Notes: generated from the sequence alone by a model not told the origin. Counted from the first letter of the stretch, positions 33,612 to 42,370 are shown. The stretch is DNA of 62,987 nt from Desulfobacula sp. (GCA_020048635.1 JAIFMF010000033.1:1-62987), one strand, 5' to 3'. Program-made: numbers and translations.

Positions 33612-34565
33612 ATGTCAATGGAAACTAAAATAAAAGAATTCAAACATCTTGAAAAATGGCAGAAAACTCTGGCAAACTGCATCCGGTGCGGATACTGTTT
33701 TGAGCATTGCCCCATGTTCAAGCACACGGGATGGGAATCGGATGCGCCACGGGCCAAAATCATCACAGCCTTCGGCCTCTTGTCTGGAGAGGTTGAACCT
33801 TCTGAATCCGCCGCCCATAAAATGTTTTCCTGCTTTTATTGCAAACGGTGTGAGGCTGCCTGTTCCTCCGGGGTAAACCTCACGGATATTTTTACGGATG
33901 CGAAAAAAGACCTGGTTGAAATGGGTCTCAAAGGACCCGGCACCACTTCCACCACCAAAATGTCCTGTGCCCGTTGCCTGATCTGTGTGGGTGCCTGCCC
34001 CCATGAAGCACGATCTTATGACGGCAAAGGTATTGCCACGGACCCTGTTAAATGCCGGGCCTGCGGGATCTGTATTGAAGTCTGCCCTGCTGGAGCCGCA
34101 ACCATTGAAAATAGTTTCGGGACAGATAGGGAAGCACTAATGAATCGGGCAGCCACCTTTTTTTCAACCCATGAATCCGCCAAAGCCATTATTTTTGCCT
34201 GCAACTGGTCCTATTATCCCGACCTTCAGGCCTCGGTTCTGCCCGATGCCGAGACTGAAGACAAGAGCTATGAGATCCTTGTCAATATGTGCGGCGGACG
34301 TCTTGAACCCCAACTGCTCATGGCACCTTTTCTCAATGATGCCTGGGGGGTCATGGTGGCCGTATGTCCGGATGACAAATGTGATCATAACGGGAATGTC
34401 AGGGCTAAAACAATAGTTGAAAGCCTTCAAAATACCTTTAAAAACATTGATATTGATCCGGAAAGGGTTCAACTCGTCCAGATCGCGGCCGGGGACAAGA
34501 ACAAATTCCAGATGGAAATCGACACCTTTATAAATAAATTGAATGGAATGGGTCCTATACGGTAA
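33612..34565 (+). CDS. Multi-cluster Fe-S protein with MvhD-type domain
   Basis: The 317-residue protein carries four [4Fe-4S] motifs: CIRCGYCFEHCP, CFYCKRCEAAC, CARCLICVGACP and CRACGICIEVCPAGA. The C-terminal region (from about residue 200) reads like the MvhD/HdrA-type delta subunit: IIFACNWSYYPDL, NMCGGRLEPQLLMAPFLNDAW, then AVCPDDKCDHNGN, whose four cysteines would bind a 2Fe-2S cluster. The first half resembles the GlcF/heterodisulfide-reductase iron-sulfur subunit. It therefore looks like an electron relay from the flavoprotein just upstream into a heterodisulfide-reductase/flavin-based bifurcation module. No hdr gene lies in the window. It is spaced 11 bases from the oxidase and 12 from LarA. 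Confidence 0.82.
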   Translation: MSMETKIKEFKHLEKWQKTLANCIRCGYCFEHCPMFKHTGWESDAPRAKIITAFGLLSGEVEPSESAAHKMFSCFYCKRCEAACSSGVNLTDIFTDAKKDLVEMGLKGPGTTSTTKMSCARCLICVGACPHEARSYDGKGIATDPVKCRACGICIEVCPAGAATIENSFGTDREALMNRAATFFSTHESAKAIIFACNWSYYPDLQASVLPDAETEDKSYEILVNMCGGRLEPQLLMAPFLNDAWGVMVAVCPDDKCDHNGNVRAKTIVESLQNTFKNIDIDPERVQLVQIAAGDKNKFQMEIDTFINKLNGMGPIR

Positions 34566-34577
34566 AGGAAAACGGTT

Positions 34578-35822
34578 ATGAAGATTGATGTCCCATACGG
34601 GAAAGACGGATCCATGTCTGTGGTTATCAGGGATGATATCAAGATTAATTTTCTTGAGGCCAATGATGTTGCCATCGGTGATGAAGATCAGAATATCAGG
34701 AATGCCATTCAGAACCCCATCAACAGCAGAAATTTCAAAAGCTTTTTGAGTGATGCAAAAAAAGTCCTGGTGATTGTTAACGATGCCACAAGGCCGACAC
34801 CTACAAAAAAAATCCTTGAATTTATTTTTGATGCTTTATCAAAGACGGATTTTAATTTCATCATTGCCACCGGCGCCCACAGGGGACCGACAGATGAGGA
34901 ATATGCCCAGATTTTCGGCTCCTTTTATGAAAAAATCAGGGGAAGGATCATTGTTCATGATGCAAGGGCGGATCAAGACATGGTATTCCTGGGCACCTCC
35001 ACCAACGGGACGCCCATGCATGTCAACAAAGCCGGGATTGAAGCAGACAAAATCATTATCATTTCATCGGTGGAACCCCATTATTTTGCAGGCTATACCG
35101 GCGGCAGGAAATCATTTCTGCCGGGTATTGCCGGGTATAAAACCATTGAGCAGAACCATAAGCTCGCCCTTTCACCGGAGGCCAAAGCACTGGCCTTGGA
35201 CGGCAACCCGGTTCATGAAGACATGATGGATGCCATCAAAACCGTCAAGCAGGAAATTTTTTCTATCATGACGGTGCTGGATAAGCATCACAAGGTGTAT
35301 GCCACCTGCTGCGGTCACATCCATGATTCCTTTCATGCCGCCATAACCCTTGCCAACGAAGTCTTTGCTGCACCGCTGAAAGAAAAAGCCGATATTGTCG
35401 TGTCTGTGGTTAAATTTCCCCAGGACATTGATCTTTACCAGGCCCAGAAAGGGATTGACAATGCAAAGCTGGCCCTGAAAAAAGGCGGTATCCTGATCCT
35501 TGTGGCAAAATGCAGACACGGCATCGGCGGAAAAGCCTTTGCTGATCTCCTGGGGTCCAGCGATACACCCAAGGCGGCTCTTGACACCATTGAAAAGGGC
35601 TACGTCCTCGGGTATCACAAGGCTGCAAAAATGGCGGAAATTGGTCTCTGGGCTGAGATGTGGGGGGTCACCGACGTGGCGCCCGAAATCATTTCAAAAC
35701 TGTTCATCAGGCCGTTTAGCTATCTTCAAGATGCTGTTGATGCAGCGCTTCTGAAAAAAGGACCGGATGCTACCGTCCTTTTTCTCATGGATGGGGGACT
35801 TACGGTTCCCATGGTCCAATAA
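34578..35822 (+). CDS. larA: LarA-like nickel-pincer lactate racemase (DUF2088)
   Basis: The 414-residue protein shows the LarA family motifs: VNDATRPTPTKK, IATGAHRGPTDEE with the catalytic-region histidine, SSVEPHYFAGYTGGRKSFLP with the His and the lysine that carries the pincer nucleotide, and GYKTIEQNHKL. LarA racemises lactate through a nickel-pincer cofactor made by LarB, LarC and LarE, none of which is in the window. In an operon with a D-lactate-type oxidase, it would convert L-lactate into the usable isomer or another 2-hydroxy acid. An AAAGGAAAACGG sequence precedes the start. An inverted repeat follows the stop. Confidence 0.87.
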   Translation: MKIDVPYGKDGSMSVVIRDDIKINFLEANDVAIGDEDQNIRNAIQNPINSRNFKSFLSDAKKVLVIVNDATRPTPTKKILEFIFDALSKTDFNFIIATGAHRGPTDEEYAQIFGSFYEKIRGRIIVHDARADQDMVFLGTSTNGTPMHVNKAGIEADKIIIISSVEPHYFAGYTGGRKSFLPGIAGYKTIEQNHKLALSPEAKALALDGNPVHEDMMDAIKTVKQEIFSIMTVLDKHHKVYATCCGHIHDSFHAAITLANEVFAAPLKEKADIVVSVVKFPQDIDLYQAQKGIDNAKLALKKGGILILVAKCRHGIGGKAFADLLGSSDTPKAALDTIEKGYVLGYHKAAKMAEIGLWAEMWGVTDVAPEIISKLFIRPFSYLQDAVDAALLKKGPDATVLFLMDGGLTVPMVQ

Positions 35823-35828
35823 AAATCA

Positions 35829-35864
35829 AGAGAGCCCGGTCATGTTCATATGTCCAGGCTCTCT
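35829..35864. terminator. Inverted repeat after larA
   Basis: AGAGAGCC and GGCTCTCT form an 8-bp stem around a 20-base loop that can itself pair further (CATG/CATATG region). There is no T-run, so termination would be weak; it lies between convergent larA and the response regulator. Confidence 0.5.
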
Positions 35865-35901
35865 CATGATTCCGATTCCGAATTCAGGCCCCGGCGATTT
35901 T

Positions 35902-37287
35902 TCAATTCATATTATATTTTTTCAGTTTTGAATACATCCTGGATTTTGATATCCCGGAAATATCACAGACTTCTTTCACATTGTGCCTTGTGTATGACAA
36001 AAGGGCGGAAAGATACTCTTTTTCCGTTTTTTCCAATAATTCGGTCAGCAAAGGAAAAGTCCCCTGATCATAATCGTCCAAGGGATTTTTTTTGTTTTTT
36101 AGAGCCGGTATAAAAGATTCTTTGATAACTTTTGCTCTGATATAGGATGGCAGATGGATGGAATAGAGGGTGGGTTCATTTTTTGCCGATGCGACGGCTT
36201 TATCCATGGCGCTGGTCAATTCCCTGATATTTCCCGGCCATTCATAAGCCGTCAGGATATCCAGAAATTCAGGCGAAATTCCCTTTGTATCGATTTGATA
36301 TTTCCTGCAAGACTGATCTATATAATACAGGGCAATTTTAATTGTATCTTCCTGCATCTGTCTCAAAGGGGGCAGAGCAATACAAATCCCTTTTAATCTG
36401 AATAAAAGGTCTTTCCTGAATTTTCCCTGGTCGCTTAATGGATCGAGATCTTTGCTGGTAGAGGCAATCACTCTGAAATTGCTGGTTTCTTCTGTTTTTC
36501 CGCCAGCCGGGGTGAATGTTCGGCTCTCCATCACCCAAAGCAGGGACTTTTGAACCTGCATGGGAAGCTCCGAAATTTCATCAAGAAAGAGCGTACCGTT
36601 GTCAGCGAGTTTAAAGAGCCCTGACCGGTTCTCCACAGCTCCTGAGAAGGCCCCTTTTTTGTGCCCGTACAACATGCTTTCAACAATGGCGTCGTTAATG
36701 GCAGAGCAGTCAACAATGATAAAATTTTTTTCGCTCCGGCTACTGTTCAGATGAATGGTTTTTGCCCAGAGTTCTTTTCCCGTACCTTTTTCTCCTGAAA
36801 TCAGAACACTGGTGTCGGAATAAGCCGCAACAGAGGTCTGCTCAAGACAGACCCGGATTTCCTCTGATTCGCCGATAATGCCGTTTCGTTTTAAAATACC
36901 CGGACTGGATACATTCCCTTTTTCTTTTCGAAACTGCAGGGCCCGGCTCACCTGAAGATTAATTTCCTGCCGCAGAAAGGGTTTACATAGATAATTCCAG
37001 GCACCGCTGTTAATCGCCATTTCTGCAGCATCAGGATCACTGTCACCTGTAATGATAATAATTTCAGGCGAAGAAGGGGCTGTTTTGAGAGTTTTTATAA
37101 GAGCAAGACCGTTGGCGTCCGGAAGGTTGACATCCAGAAAAACAATATCAAACCGACCATTTTTCGCAAGTTCCAGGCCGGCTTTCCCAGTCAATGCAGA
37201 ACGGCTCTCATGGCTGAGCTTTTCCATCATCTGTGCCAGTATATCGCATATCACCTTGTCATCATCAATAATCAGTATGTCTGCCAT
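35902..37287 (-). CDS. Sigma-54-dependent response regulator (NtrC family)
   Basis: The 461-residue protein has three parts. The receiver domain (1-115) has the acidic pair IIDDD and phospho-acceptor D52 in FLDVNLPDANG with the conserved K in YLCKPF. The AAA+ domain has Walker A GEKGTGKE, the sigma-54 contact loop GAFSGA and FLDEISELP. The C-terminal Fis-type helix-turn-helix has VKEVCDISGISKSRMYSKL. It would activate sigma-54 promoters when phosphorylated. The loop reads GAFSGA, with Ser instead of the usual Thr. No histidine kinase is adjacent, so its partner is elsewhere. It is convergent with larA and separated from etfA by about 250 bases. Confidence 0.93.
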   Translation of the reverse strand: MADILIIDDDKVICDILAQMMEKLSHESRSALTGKAGLELAKNGRFDIVFLDVNLPDANGLALIKTLKTAPSSPEIIIITGDSDPDAAEMAINSGAWNYLCKPFLRQEINLQVSRALQFRKEKGNVSSPGILKRNGIIGESEEIRVCLEQTSVAAYSDTSVLISGEKGTGKELWAKTIHLNSSRSEKNFIIVDCSAINDAIVESMLYGHKKGAFSGAVENRSGLFKLADNGTLFLDEISELPMQVQKSLLWVMESRTFTPAGGKTEETSNFRVIASTSKDLDPLSDQGKFRKDLLFRLKGICIALPPLRQMQEDTIKIALYYIDQSCRKYQIDTKGISPEFLDILTAYEWPGNIRELTSAMDKAVASAKNEPTLYSIHLPSYIRAKVIKESFIPALKNKKNPLDDYDQGTFPLLTELLEKTEKEYLSALLSYTRHNVKEVCDISGISKSRMYSKLKKYNMN

Positions 37288-37350
37288 TTTTTCTTCCCAT
37301 ATAAATTATGCCGGATAAATCCTTTTTTTATGAACACAAAGGAGACCCTT

Positions 37351-37455
37351 GTGGAGAATAAAATTAAATTCGCCGAAAATGGAATAAAGCGCAAAATCCC
37401 TGTAACGATACAATTCTATTACACGATCCAAAAATGGTTGTCAAACCCAATATGA
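37351..37455 (+). CDS. Possible 34-residue basic small protein
   Basis: A GTG at 37351 is preceded by AAAGGAG at the ideal spacing and opens a 34-codon frame, beginning MENKIKFAENGIKRKIPVTI. It lies alone between the response regulator (minus) and etfA (minus) in an otherwise empty 250-base gap. No family is recognised; expression is unproven. Confidence 0.3.
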   Translation: MENKIKFAENGIKRKIPVTIQFYYTIQKWLSNPI

Positions 37456-37483
37456 AATGTGGAAGGAAAGGAGAAGAAATGGC

Positions 37484-37516
37484 AAGGGGCCTTTCACTTC
37501 AGATGTCAGGCCCCCT
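37484..37516 (-). terminator. Terminator after etfA
   Basis: On the minus strand AGGGGGCCT pairs with AGGCCCCTT (8 of 9 pairs) around a 15-base loop, followed by a T-rich but interrupted run. Confidence 0.6.
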
Positions 37517-37540
37517 GGTCATTATTTTTTTTATATTCGA

Positions 37541-38509
37541 TTACAAATCGTTTATGGCGCTGGTCAGCTCGGGCATGAATTCAATGATATTGGCCACGAT
37601 TCCCACATCCGCCACCTGGAAGATGGGTGCTTTGGGGTTCTTGTTCACGGCAACAATAAAGGGATTGCCTTTCAGTCCGCCCAGGTGCTGGAAAGAACCG
37701 GAGATACCCATGGCCATGTATACTTTCGGCTTAACGGTTTTACCAGAGGTACCGACCTGTCTTCCCTTTTCCAGCCATTTTGCATCCACAATGGGTCTTG
37801 AGCAGGAAACCACCGTCTTCATGGCTTTGGCAAGTTCTTCTGCGATTTCAATATTTTCCTGTTCCTCAATACCGCGGCCTATAGAAACCAGAACGTCGGC
37901 TTTGGTAATATCCACATCGCCGACTTCGGCCTGAACAACCTCAATGAATTTTCTTTTTGCGGAAAGATCACCGGCATTGCTGGATTTATCCACCACGGCA
38001 CCGGAAGCTGTTTTTCCATCAACCGCTGCAAAAGATCCGGGCCTGATGGTGATAATAGCACCGGAAGAGACATCAACAGCCACATGGGTGCTGACAGCTC
38101 CGCCCAGTTCCTGGCGGGACGCTTTCAGGGTGGCACCTTCCATACCGTCAAAATTGACAATGTCTGCTGCATAGGCAGCATTCATTTTAACGGAAAGGCC
38201 GGGGGCCAGATCCATACCGAAGGTATTGTGGGGCATAAGAACAATCGCACCTGCCGGAATCGTATTCAACAAGGCTTTGCGGACAACTTCTGCATTGGGA
38301 TATGCAAGGTCTGCATGATCGATTTTGATGACTTCGGCATAGAGGCCTGTCATTTCTTTTGCAACTTTATCCAGGTCTGCGCCTGAACCTGTCAGAACAG
38401 CAGTCAAGGATGCGCCTTTATCAATCTTTGCCGCTGCGGTTGGAAATTCCATGGCCACATCTTCGGCAACACCGTTTTGAAATGGAATATAAGCAAAAAT
38501 CTGTGTCAT
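37541..38509 (-). CDS. etfA: Electron transfer flavoprotein alpha subunit
   Basis: The 322-residue subunit has the FAD-binding C-terminal third with LVSIGRGIEEQENIE, CSRPIVDAKWLEKGRQVGTS, YMAMGISGSFQHLGG and VAVNKNPKAPIFQVADVGIV. With EtfB it takes electrons from acyl-CoA dehydrogenases and passes them on; the partner here is likely the membrane Fe-S oxidoreductase encoded upstream. Two bases separate it from etfB, so the subunits are co-translated. It is the last gene before a terminator hairpin. Confidence 0.95.
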   Translation of the reverse strand: MTQIFAYIPFQNGVAEDVAMEFPTAAAKIDKGASLTAVLTGSGADLDKVAKEMTGLYAEVIKIDHADLAYPNAEVVRKALLNTIPAGAIVLMPHNTFGMDLAPGLSVKMNAAYAADIVNFDGMEGATLKASRQELGGAVSTHVAVDVSSGAIITIRPGSFAAVDGKTASGAVVDKSSNAGDLSAKRKFIEVVQAEVGDVDITKADVLVSIGRGIEEQENIEIAEELAKAMKTVVSCSRPIVDAKWLEKGRQVGTSGKTVKPKVYMAMGISGSFQHLGGLKGNPFIVAVNKNPKAPIFQVADVGIVANIIEFMPELTSAINDL

Positions 38510-38511
38510 GA

Positions 38512-39297
38512 TTAGAGCCCTCCTTTTGATTTAAGCTTTTCAATCAGTTTTGCAATGATCTCGTCTGTAGAGCCTGCAAGCATTTCAGCACCTGCACCCA
38601 TATCCGGTACAAAATAATCAATTCTTTTTGTTTTTGCTCCAGCCTTTCCCACGCTGCCTGCGGCAAGGCCAAGGTCAGATGCGCTTTTCACGGGAATTTC
38701 AACACTGGCAACTTTTCGAATGCCGCGAATACCCACATACCGAGGTTCATTAATGCCGGTCTGGATGGAAAGAACACAGGGAAGCGCGATCTCATTCATT
38801 TCCTGGTTACCACCTTCTATTTCCCTGCCCACTTTTATTTTGCCTTCACCCATTTCGATTTTATTAACCAGTGATGCATAGGGCATATCCAGCATGGCTG
38901 CCAGCATTCCGCCGACCTGGCCAGCGCCTTCATCTGCCTGGGCTCCGGTAAAGATGAGATCATATTTGCCTTTTTCAATTTCAGCCTTGAGGATGGTTGC
39001 AATCCCTTTTCCGTCAGATCCTTCAAAGGCATCATCAGACAGAAGAATACCATTATTGGCTCCCATGGCCATTTCACGTCTCAGAACTTCTTCAGACTCA
39101 CTATCACCCACAGTGATGACCGTGACATTTCCGCCCACTTTATCAACAATCTGAATCGCTTCTTCAACAGCGTAATTGTCCCATTCATTCACTGAATACA
39201 CCAGATCACCGCGATCAAGATCATTTCCGGCACTATTGAGTTCGAACTCGTTCTCAGCAGTATCCGGTACTCTCTTGACACATACCAAAATTTCCAT
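38512..39297 (-). CDS. etfB: Electron transfer flavoprotein beta subunit
   Basis: The 261-residue protein has the ETF beta signature MEILVCVKRVPDTAENEFEL, the ADEGAGQVGGMLAAMLDMPY region and the VGIRGIRK motif. It forms the non-covalent AMP/FAD-binding heterodimer with EtfA. AAAGGAGG sits before the ATG. Gene order membrane Fe-S protein, etfB, etfA is typical for beta-oxidation electron transfer in sulfate reducers. Confidence 0.95.
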   Translation of the reverse strand: MEILVCVKRVPDTAENEFELNSAGNDLDRGDLVYSVNEWDNYAVEEAIQIVDKVGGNVTVITVGDSESEEVLRREMAMGANNGILLSDDAFEGSDGKGIATILKAEIEKGKYDLIFTGAQADEGAGQVGGMLAAMLDMPYASLVNKIEMGEGKIKVGREIEGGNQEMNEIALPCVLSIQTGINEPRYVGIRGIRKVASVEIPVKSASDLGLAAGSVGKAGAKTKRIDYFVPDMGAGAEMLAGSTDEIIAKLIEKLKSKGGL

Positions 39298-39370
39298 TGT
39301 TGCCTCCTTTAAATCAATTATCCATTACAGGCTTTAAGCTTTTTTTAAAAACCTGTAACCCAGTTATTAT

Positions 39371-41437
39371 CTAAATAAGATGCTGCTCAATCAGTTCCGT
39401 AAAATCCAGAGCCTCCATCTGCCCTTCTTTTCCTGCCACCTTGATGGCATCCTGGATGTTAACCAGGCAGAAAGGACAGGCCGTTATGATGACGGTTGCT
39501 CCGGCTTCAGCAGCCATATTCACCCTTAAAACACCCATTCTTGTTTCTTCTTCCGGTTCATAGAAGAGCATCAGCCCACCACCGCCGCAGCAGAAAGACC
39601 GGTCGCGGCTCTTTTCAAGCTCCACCCGGTTCAACCCTTGAATGGCATCCAGCGCCTGCCTCGGATCTTCATAAATGCCATTGTGCCGCCCAAGATAACA
39701 GGGATCATGATATACATAGACCTTTTCAGGGTTGAGGCAGGGTTTCAGATCCAGTTCGCCCGTCCTGATTTTCTCGGCCACTACCTGGCTGATATGTTTG
39801 ACCGGAGGAAGGTTTTTATAATCATTTTTCAAGGCATTATAGGCATGGGGATCTGAGGTGACGATCAGTTTTACGCCTGTTTCCAGGATCGCCTCCGTAT
39901 TCTGTGATTTCAGATCCTGGTACAGCATTTCCTCACCAAACCGCAACACCTCGTTCCCGCTGTCTTTTTCAAGCTTTCCGAGAATTCCGAAATCCACACC
40001 TGCTTTTTTAAGAATAAGAGATGTCTTTCTTGCAATGGTCTGGATATTGTCATCATAGGACGTAATACTGTCCACAAAGTACAGGGTATCGGCTGTTTCT
40101 CCATCCAGATCCTTAACTTGGCATACCGAACTGAATTCCTTATCTTCAGCCCATTCAGCCCTCTTTTTCTCCATTTTACCATAGGGATTCCCACGTTTTT
40201 CAAGAGCCTTCATGGGTTTCTGAAGGGATTGAGGCACCAAGCCTTCATCGACCATGCCACGCCTTAAATCCACCATCTTGTCAATGTATTCAATCCCCAG
40301 GGGACATTCTTCCTCACAGGCACCGCAGGTGGTGCAGGACCAGATTTCATCTTCCGTATAGATATCCTGAACCAGGAGTTTGTTACTGTTATAAATTTCC
40401 CCTGAAAACGGGTAATTTTTAAACATCAGATCCCTCGCCTTGATCGTAATGAATCTGGGAGATAAGGGCCGTCCCACCGCATTGGCCGGGCACTGATCCG
40501 AACACCGACCGCAGTCAGCACAGGAATAGAAATCCAGCATATGCTTCCAGGTAAAATCTTCCAGTTTTTTAACCCCGAAAGACTTCAGGTCATCCAGCTT
40601 ATCATCATCAATTCCATACATGACAGGCTTGATTTTTCCTTTTTGAACCCGCATGAAAAACACATTGAAAATTGATGTGATGACATGAAAATGTTTGCCC
40701 ATGGGCAAAAAGCAGAGGAAAAAGAAAAATGCCAGATCATGAACATAATAAACGAAAATATGAAGTCCCTGAAGAACATTCAACGACACGGATGACAACA
40801 TGATCTTGAATAGCCAGACCAATGTCAGGGGTGCTAGAAAATGGGCCTCTCCGGTTTTCTGAAATTCAAAGGCAGCTTCCGTGGCTTCAAAAAGGCTTTC
40901 GGAAATCATGAGGGTTGAAATAACACAGAGAACAAAAACCGCTTCTGCTGTGTGGTCTTTTCCATATTTCTCAGGAACGGCATAGCGCTTGGGTTTGAAA
41001 ATCCCTCTTCGAACGGCCGCAACAATACAAGCCATCAGGACAAAGGTGGCGGCATAATCCTTGATAAAATTATACACAAGGCCGAGACCACCCCCCAATC
41101 CGGGAAGAACAAACCCATCTGAAAAACCAATAATAACGAGTGAAATCGATCGAACGGACAGGATCAGAAACCCTGCAAAAATAATGATATGGAGCACGCC
41201 AGCGAGCATATAGCGGGGCTGGCGCATCTGACCCAGCCAAATTATGATAAGGTTTTCTATCCGTTTACCGATATGATCAAAGCGGTTGTCCGGATTTGCT
41301 CTCACAAGGGGAGCAATCCGTCTTGCCATGATATAAACAAATAAGCCTATCCCAATAAGGGGCAGTACAAATGACAATAACGCTGCGGGAAATATCCCAA
41401 AAAATTTATAACTTGCAGGACCAATTATTGAAGTCAT
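39371..41437 (-). CDS. Membrane-bound Fe-S oxidoreductase (HdrD-like, ETF-linked)
   Basis: The 688-residue protein has an N-terminal NarI-like membrane domain with about five to six hydrophobic segments (1-270), two [4Fe-4S] motifs (CADCGRCSDQCPANAV and CTTCGACEEECPLGI) and two CCG cysteine-rich domains (YHDPCYLGRHNGIY and SFCCGGGGLMLF). This is the family proposed to oxidise reduced ETF and pass electrons to menaquinone in the membrane. It is directly upstream of etfB and follows the FadR-like regulator. It is paralogous to the gene at the right end of the window. Confidence 0.9.
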   Translation of the reverse strand: MTSIIGPASYKFFGIFPAALLSFVLPLIGIGLFVYIMARRIAPLVRANPDNRFDHIGKRIENLIIIWLGQMRQPRYMLAGVLHIIIFAGFLILSVRSISLVIIGFSDGFVLPGLGGGLGLVYNFIKDYAATFVLMACIVAAVRRGIFKPKRYAVPEKYGKDHTAEAVFVLCVISTLMISESLFEATEAAFEFQKTGEAHFLAPLTLVWLFKIMLSSVSLNVLQGLHIFVYYVHDLAFFFFLCFLPMGKHFHVITSIFNVFFMRVQKGKIKPVMYGIDDDKLDDLKSFGVKKLEDFTWKHMLDFYSCADCGRCSDQCPANAVGRPLSPRFITIKARDLMFKNYPFSGEIYNSNKLLVQDIYTEDEIWSCTTCGACEEECPLGIEYIDKMVDLRRGMVDEGLVPQSLQKPMKALEKRGNPYGKMEKKRAEWAEDKEFSSVCQVKDLDGETADTLYFVDSITSYDDNIQTIARKTSLILKKAGVDFGILGKLEKDSGNEVLRFGEEMLYQDLKSQNTEAILETGVKLIVTSDPHAYNALKNDYKNLPPVKHISQVVAEKIRTGELDLKPCLNPEKVYVYHDPCYLGRHNGIYEDPRQALDAIQGLNRVELEKSRDRSFCCGGGGLMLFYEPEEETRMGVLRVNMAAEAGATVIITACPFCLVNIQDAIKVAGKEGQMEALDFTELIEQHLI

Positions 41438-41487
41438 CCTTCTTTACCTCCAAAATAATTCTTAACCTTATGAATATGAACTCAAAA

Positions 41488-41516
41488 GATTTAATAAACA
41501 TGTAAGAACACGTCAA
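41488..41516 (-). promoter_or_regulatory. Weak candidate promoter of the membrane Fe-S/etfBA operon
   Basis: On the minus strand TTGACG and TAAATC are 17 bases apart; the -10 is a poor match. The GGAGG ribosome site follows before the start at 41437. Confidence 0.35.
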
Positions 41517-41566
41517 GCAAAAAGCTAAATTCAGCAAAATTCTTTGATTCAGAAAATATATGGCGT

Positions 41567-42151
41567 TTATTGTTCTCTCACACCTGTCAGGTATAGATCC
41601 ACAAGGGGATCTGCCATGGAAACCAGATCATATCGGCCCTCTGCGGATACCCATGTACTGATGACACCCTCCACAGCTCCGAGTATAAACCGTTTTACAA
41701 GTCCTACAAAAAGATCCTGGCGCATGACCCTTTCGATCTGTCCCTGTTCGATAATATCGGATAAAAGATCAAGATACATTTTTGAGATATCCTTTATCTG
41801 AGATTGAATATCCCTTAAATACCTCGCTTCAGACTGAAAAATAACCGCCATGTTTTTATCATTCTGAAACTCTTCAAGATGGCACCGGATCAACAGCCTT
41901 AATTTTTCTTCGGCATTTTTTCCTTTTTCAACAGAGGCTCTCATTTTCTCAAATACAATCTCTGTTTTGTAGCTGATGTACTGGTAGAGAATATCATCCT
42001 TATTTTTAAAATACAGATAAAGGGTACCGTCCGCAACCCCGGCCTGTGCCGCAATCTGTGAAATGGTGGCCTTGTAGAAACCATGTTCGGCAAACACCGC
42101 ACCGGCACTGTTCAATATAATTTGATACTTTTCCGATTTATTTTTCTGCAA
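41567..42151 (-). CDS. FadR-like TetR-family regulator
   Basis: The protein is a TetR repressor whose helix-turn-helix (about residues 10-50, with TISQIAAQAGVADGTLYLYF) and ligand domain closely follow Bacillus-type FadR, the acyl-CoA-responsive repressor of fatty-acid degradation. I choose TTG at 42149-42151 because it follows GAGGAAAT, aligns with FadR starts, and leaves a normal leader after the promoter at 42195-42223; ATG codons at 42196 and 42193 overlap that promoter's -10. It lies directly upstream of the membrane Fe-S/etf genes on the same strand, which fits control of acyl-CoA oxidation. Confidence 0.85.
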   Translation of the reverse strand: MQKNKSEKYQIILNSAGAVFAEHGFYKATISQIAAQAGVADGTLYLYFKNKDDILYQYISYKTEIVFEKMRASVEKGKNAEEKLRLLIRCHLEEFQNDKNMAVIFQSEARYLRDIQSQIKDISKMYLDLLSDIIEQGQIERVMRQDLFVGLVKRFILGAVEGVISTWVSAEGRYDLVSMADPLVDLYLTGVREQ

Positions 42152-42194
42152 TCTTTGTATTTCCTCTTTTAATAACAATGAATAAAGGTTCATC

Positions 42195-42223
42195 ATCTAA
42201 CAAAAGATCGAACTAAATGTCAA
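42195..42223 (-). promoter_or_regulatory. Promoter of the fadR-like gene
   Basis: TTGACA and TTAGAT with a 17-base spacer on the minus strand. The -10 overlaps an upstream ATG, supporting the internal TTG start. Confidence 0.55.
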
Positions 42224-42292
42224 GCCAATAATATTGAAAACCCATCCTAGGATAATCATATATTATTTCTTTAATTTACAAAGTGTTATAAA

Positions 42293-42321
42293 TTGACATT
42301 GTTTTTTTAAATCGAGATAAA
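42293..42321 (+). promoter_or_regulatory. Candidate promoter toward the flagellar cluster
   Basis: TTGACA and GATAAA are 17 bases apart on the plus strand, start expected near 42328, about 120 bases before a short open frame with a strong ribosome site. Confidence 0.45.
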
Positions 42322-42349
42322 TTTTAATCTCACCCCATACAGTCGATCA

Positions 42350-42370
42350 TGAATGAAAATTCATTATTCA
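42350..42370. promoter_or_regulatory. Palindrome resembling a FadR-type operator
   Basis: The sequence TGAATGA-AAAT-TCATTAT, followed by TCA, forms an imperfect inverted repeat and agrees at 12 of 14 arm positions with the published Bacillus FadR box TGAATGA-N4-TCATTCA. It lies 22 bases after the start of a plus-strand promoter candidate and 130 to 155 bases upstream of the fadR-like promoter. Confidence 0.45.

Noticed and set aside
37434..37934. Plus-strand frame running from the terminator hairpin into etfA antisense
   Set aside because: It reads through the etfA terminator and the conserved FAD region of etfA in reverse; chance frame.
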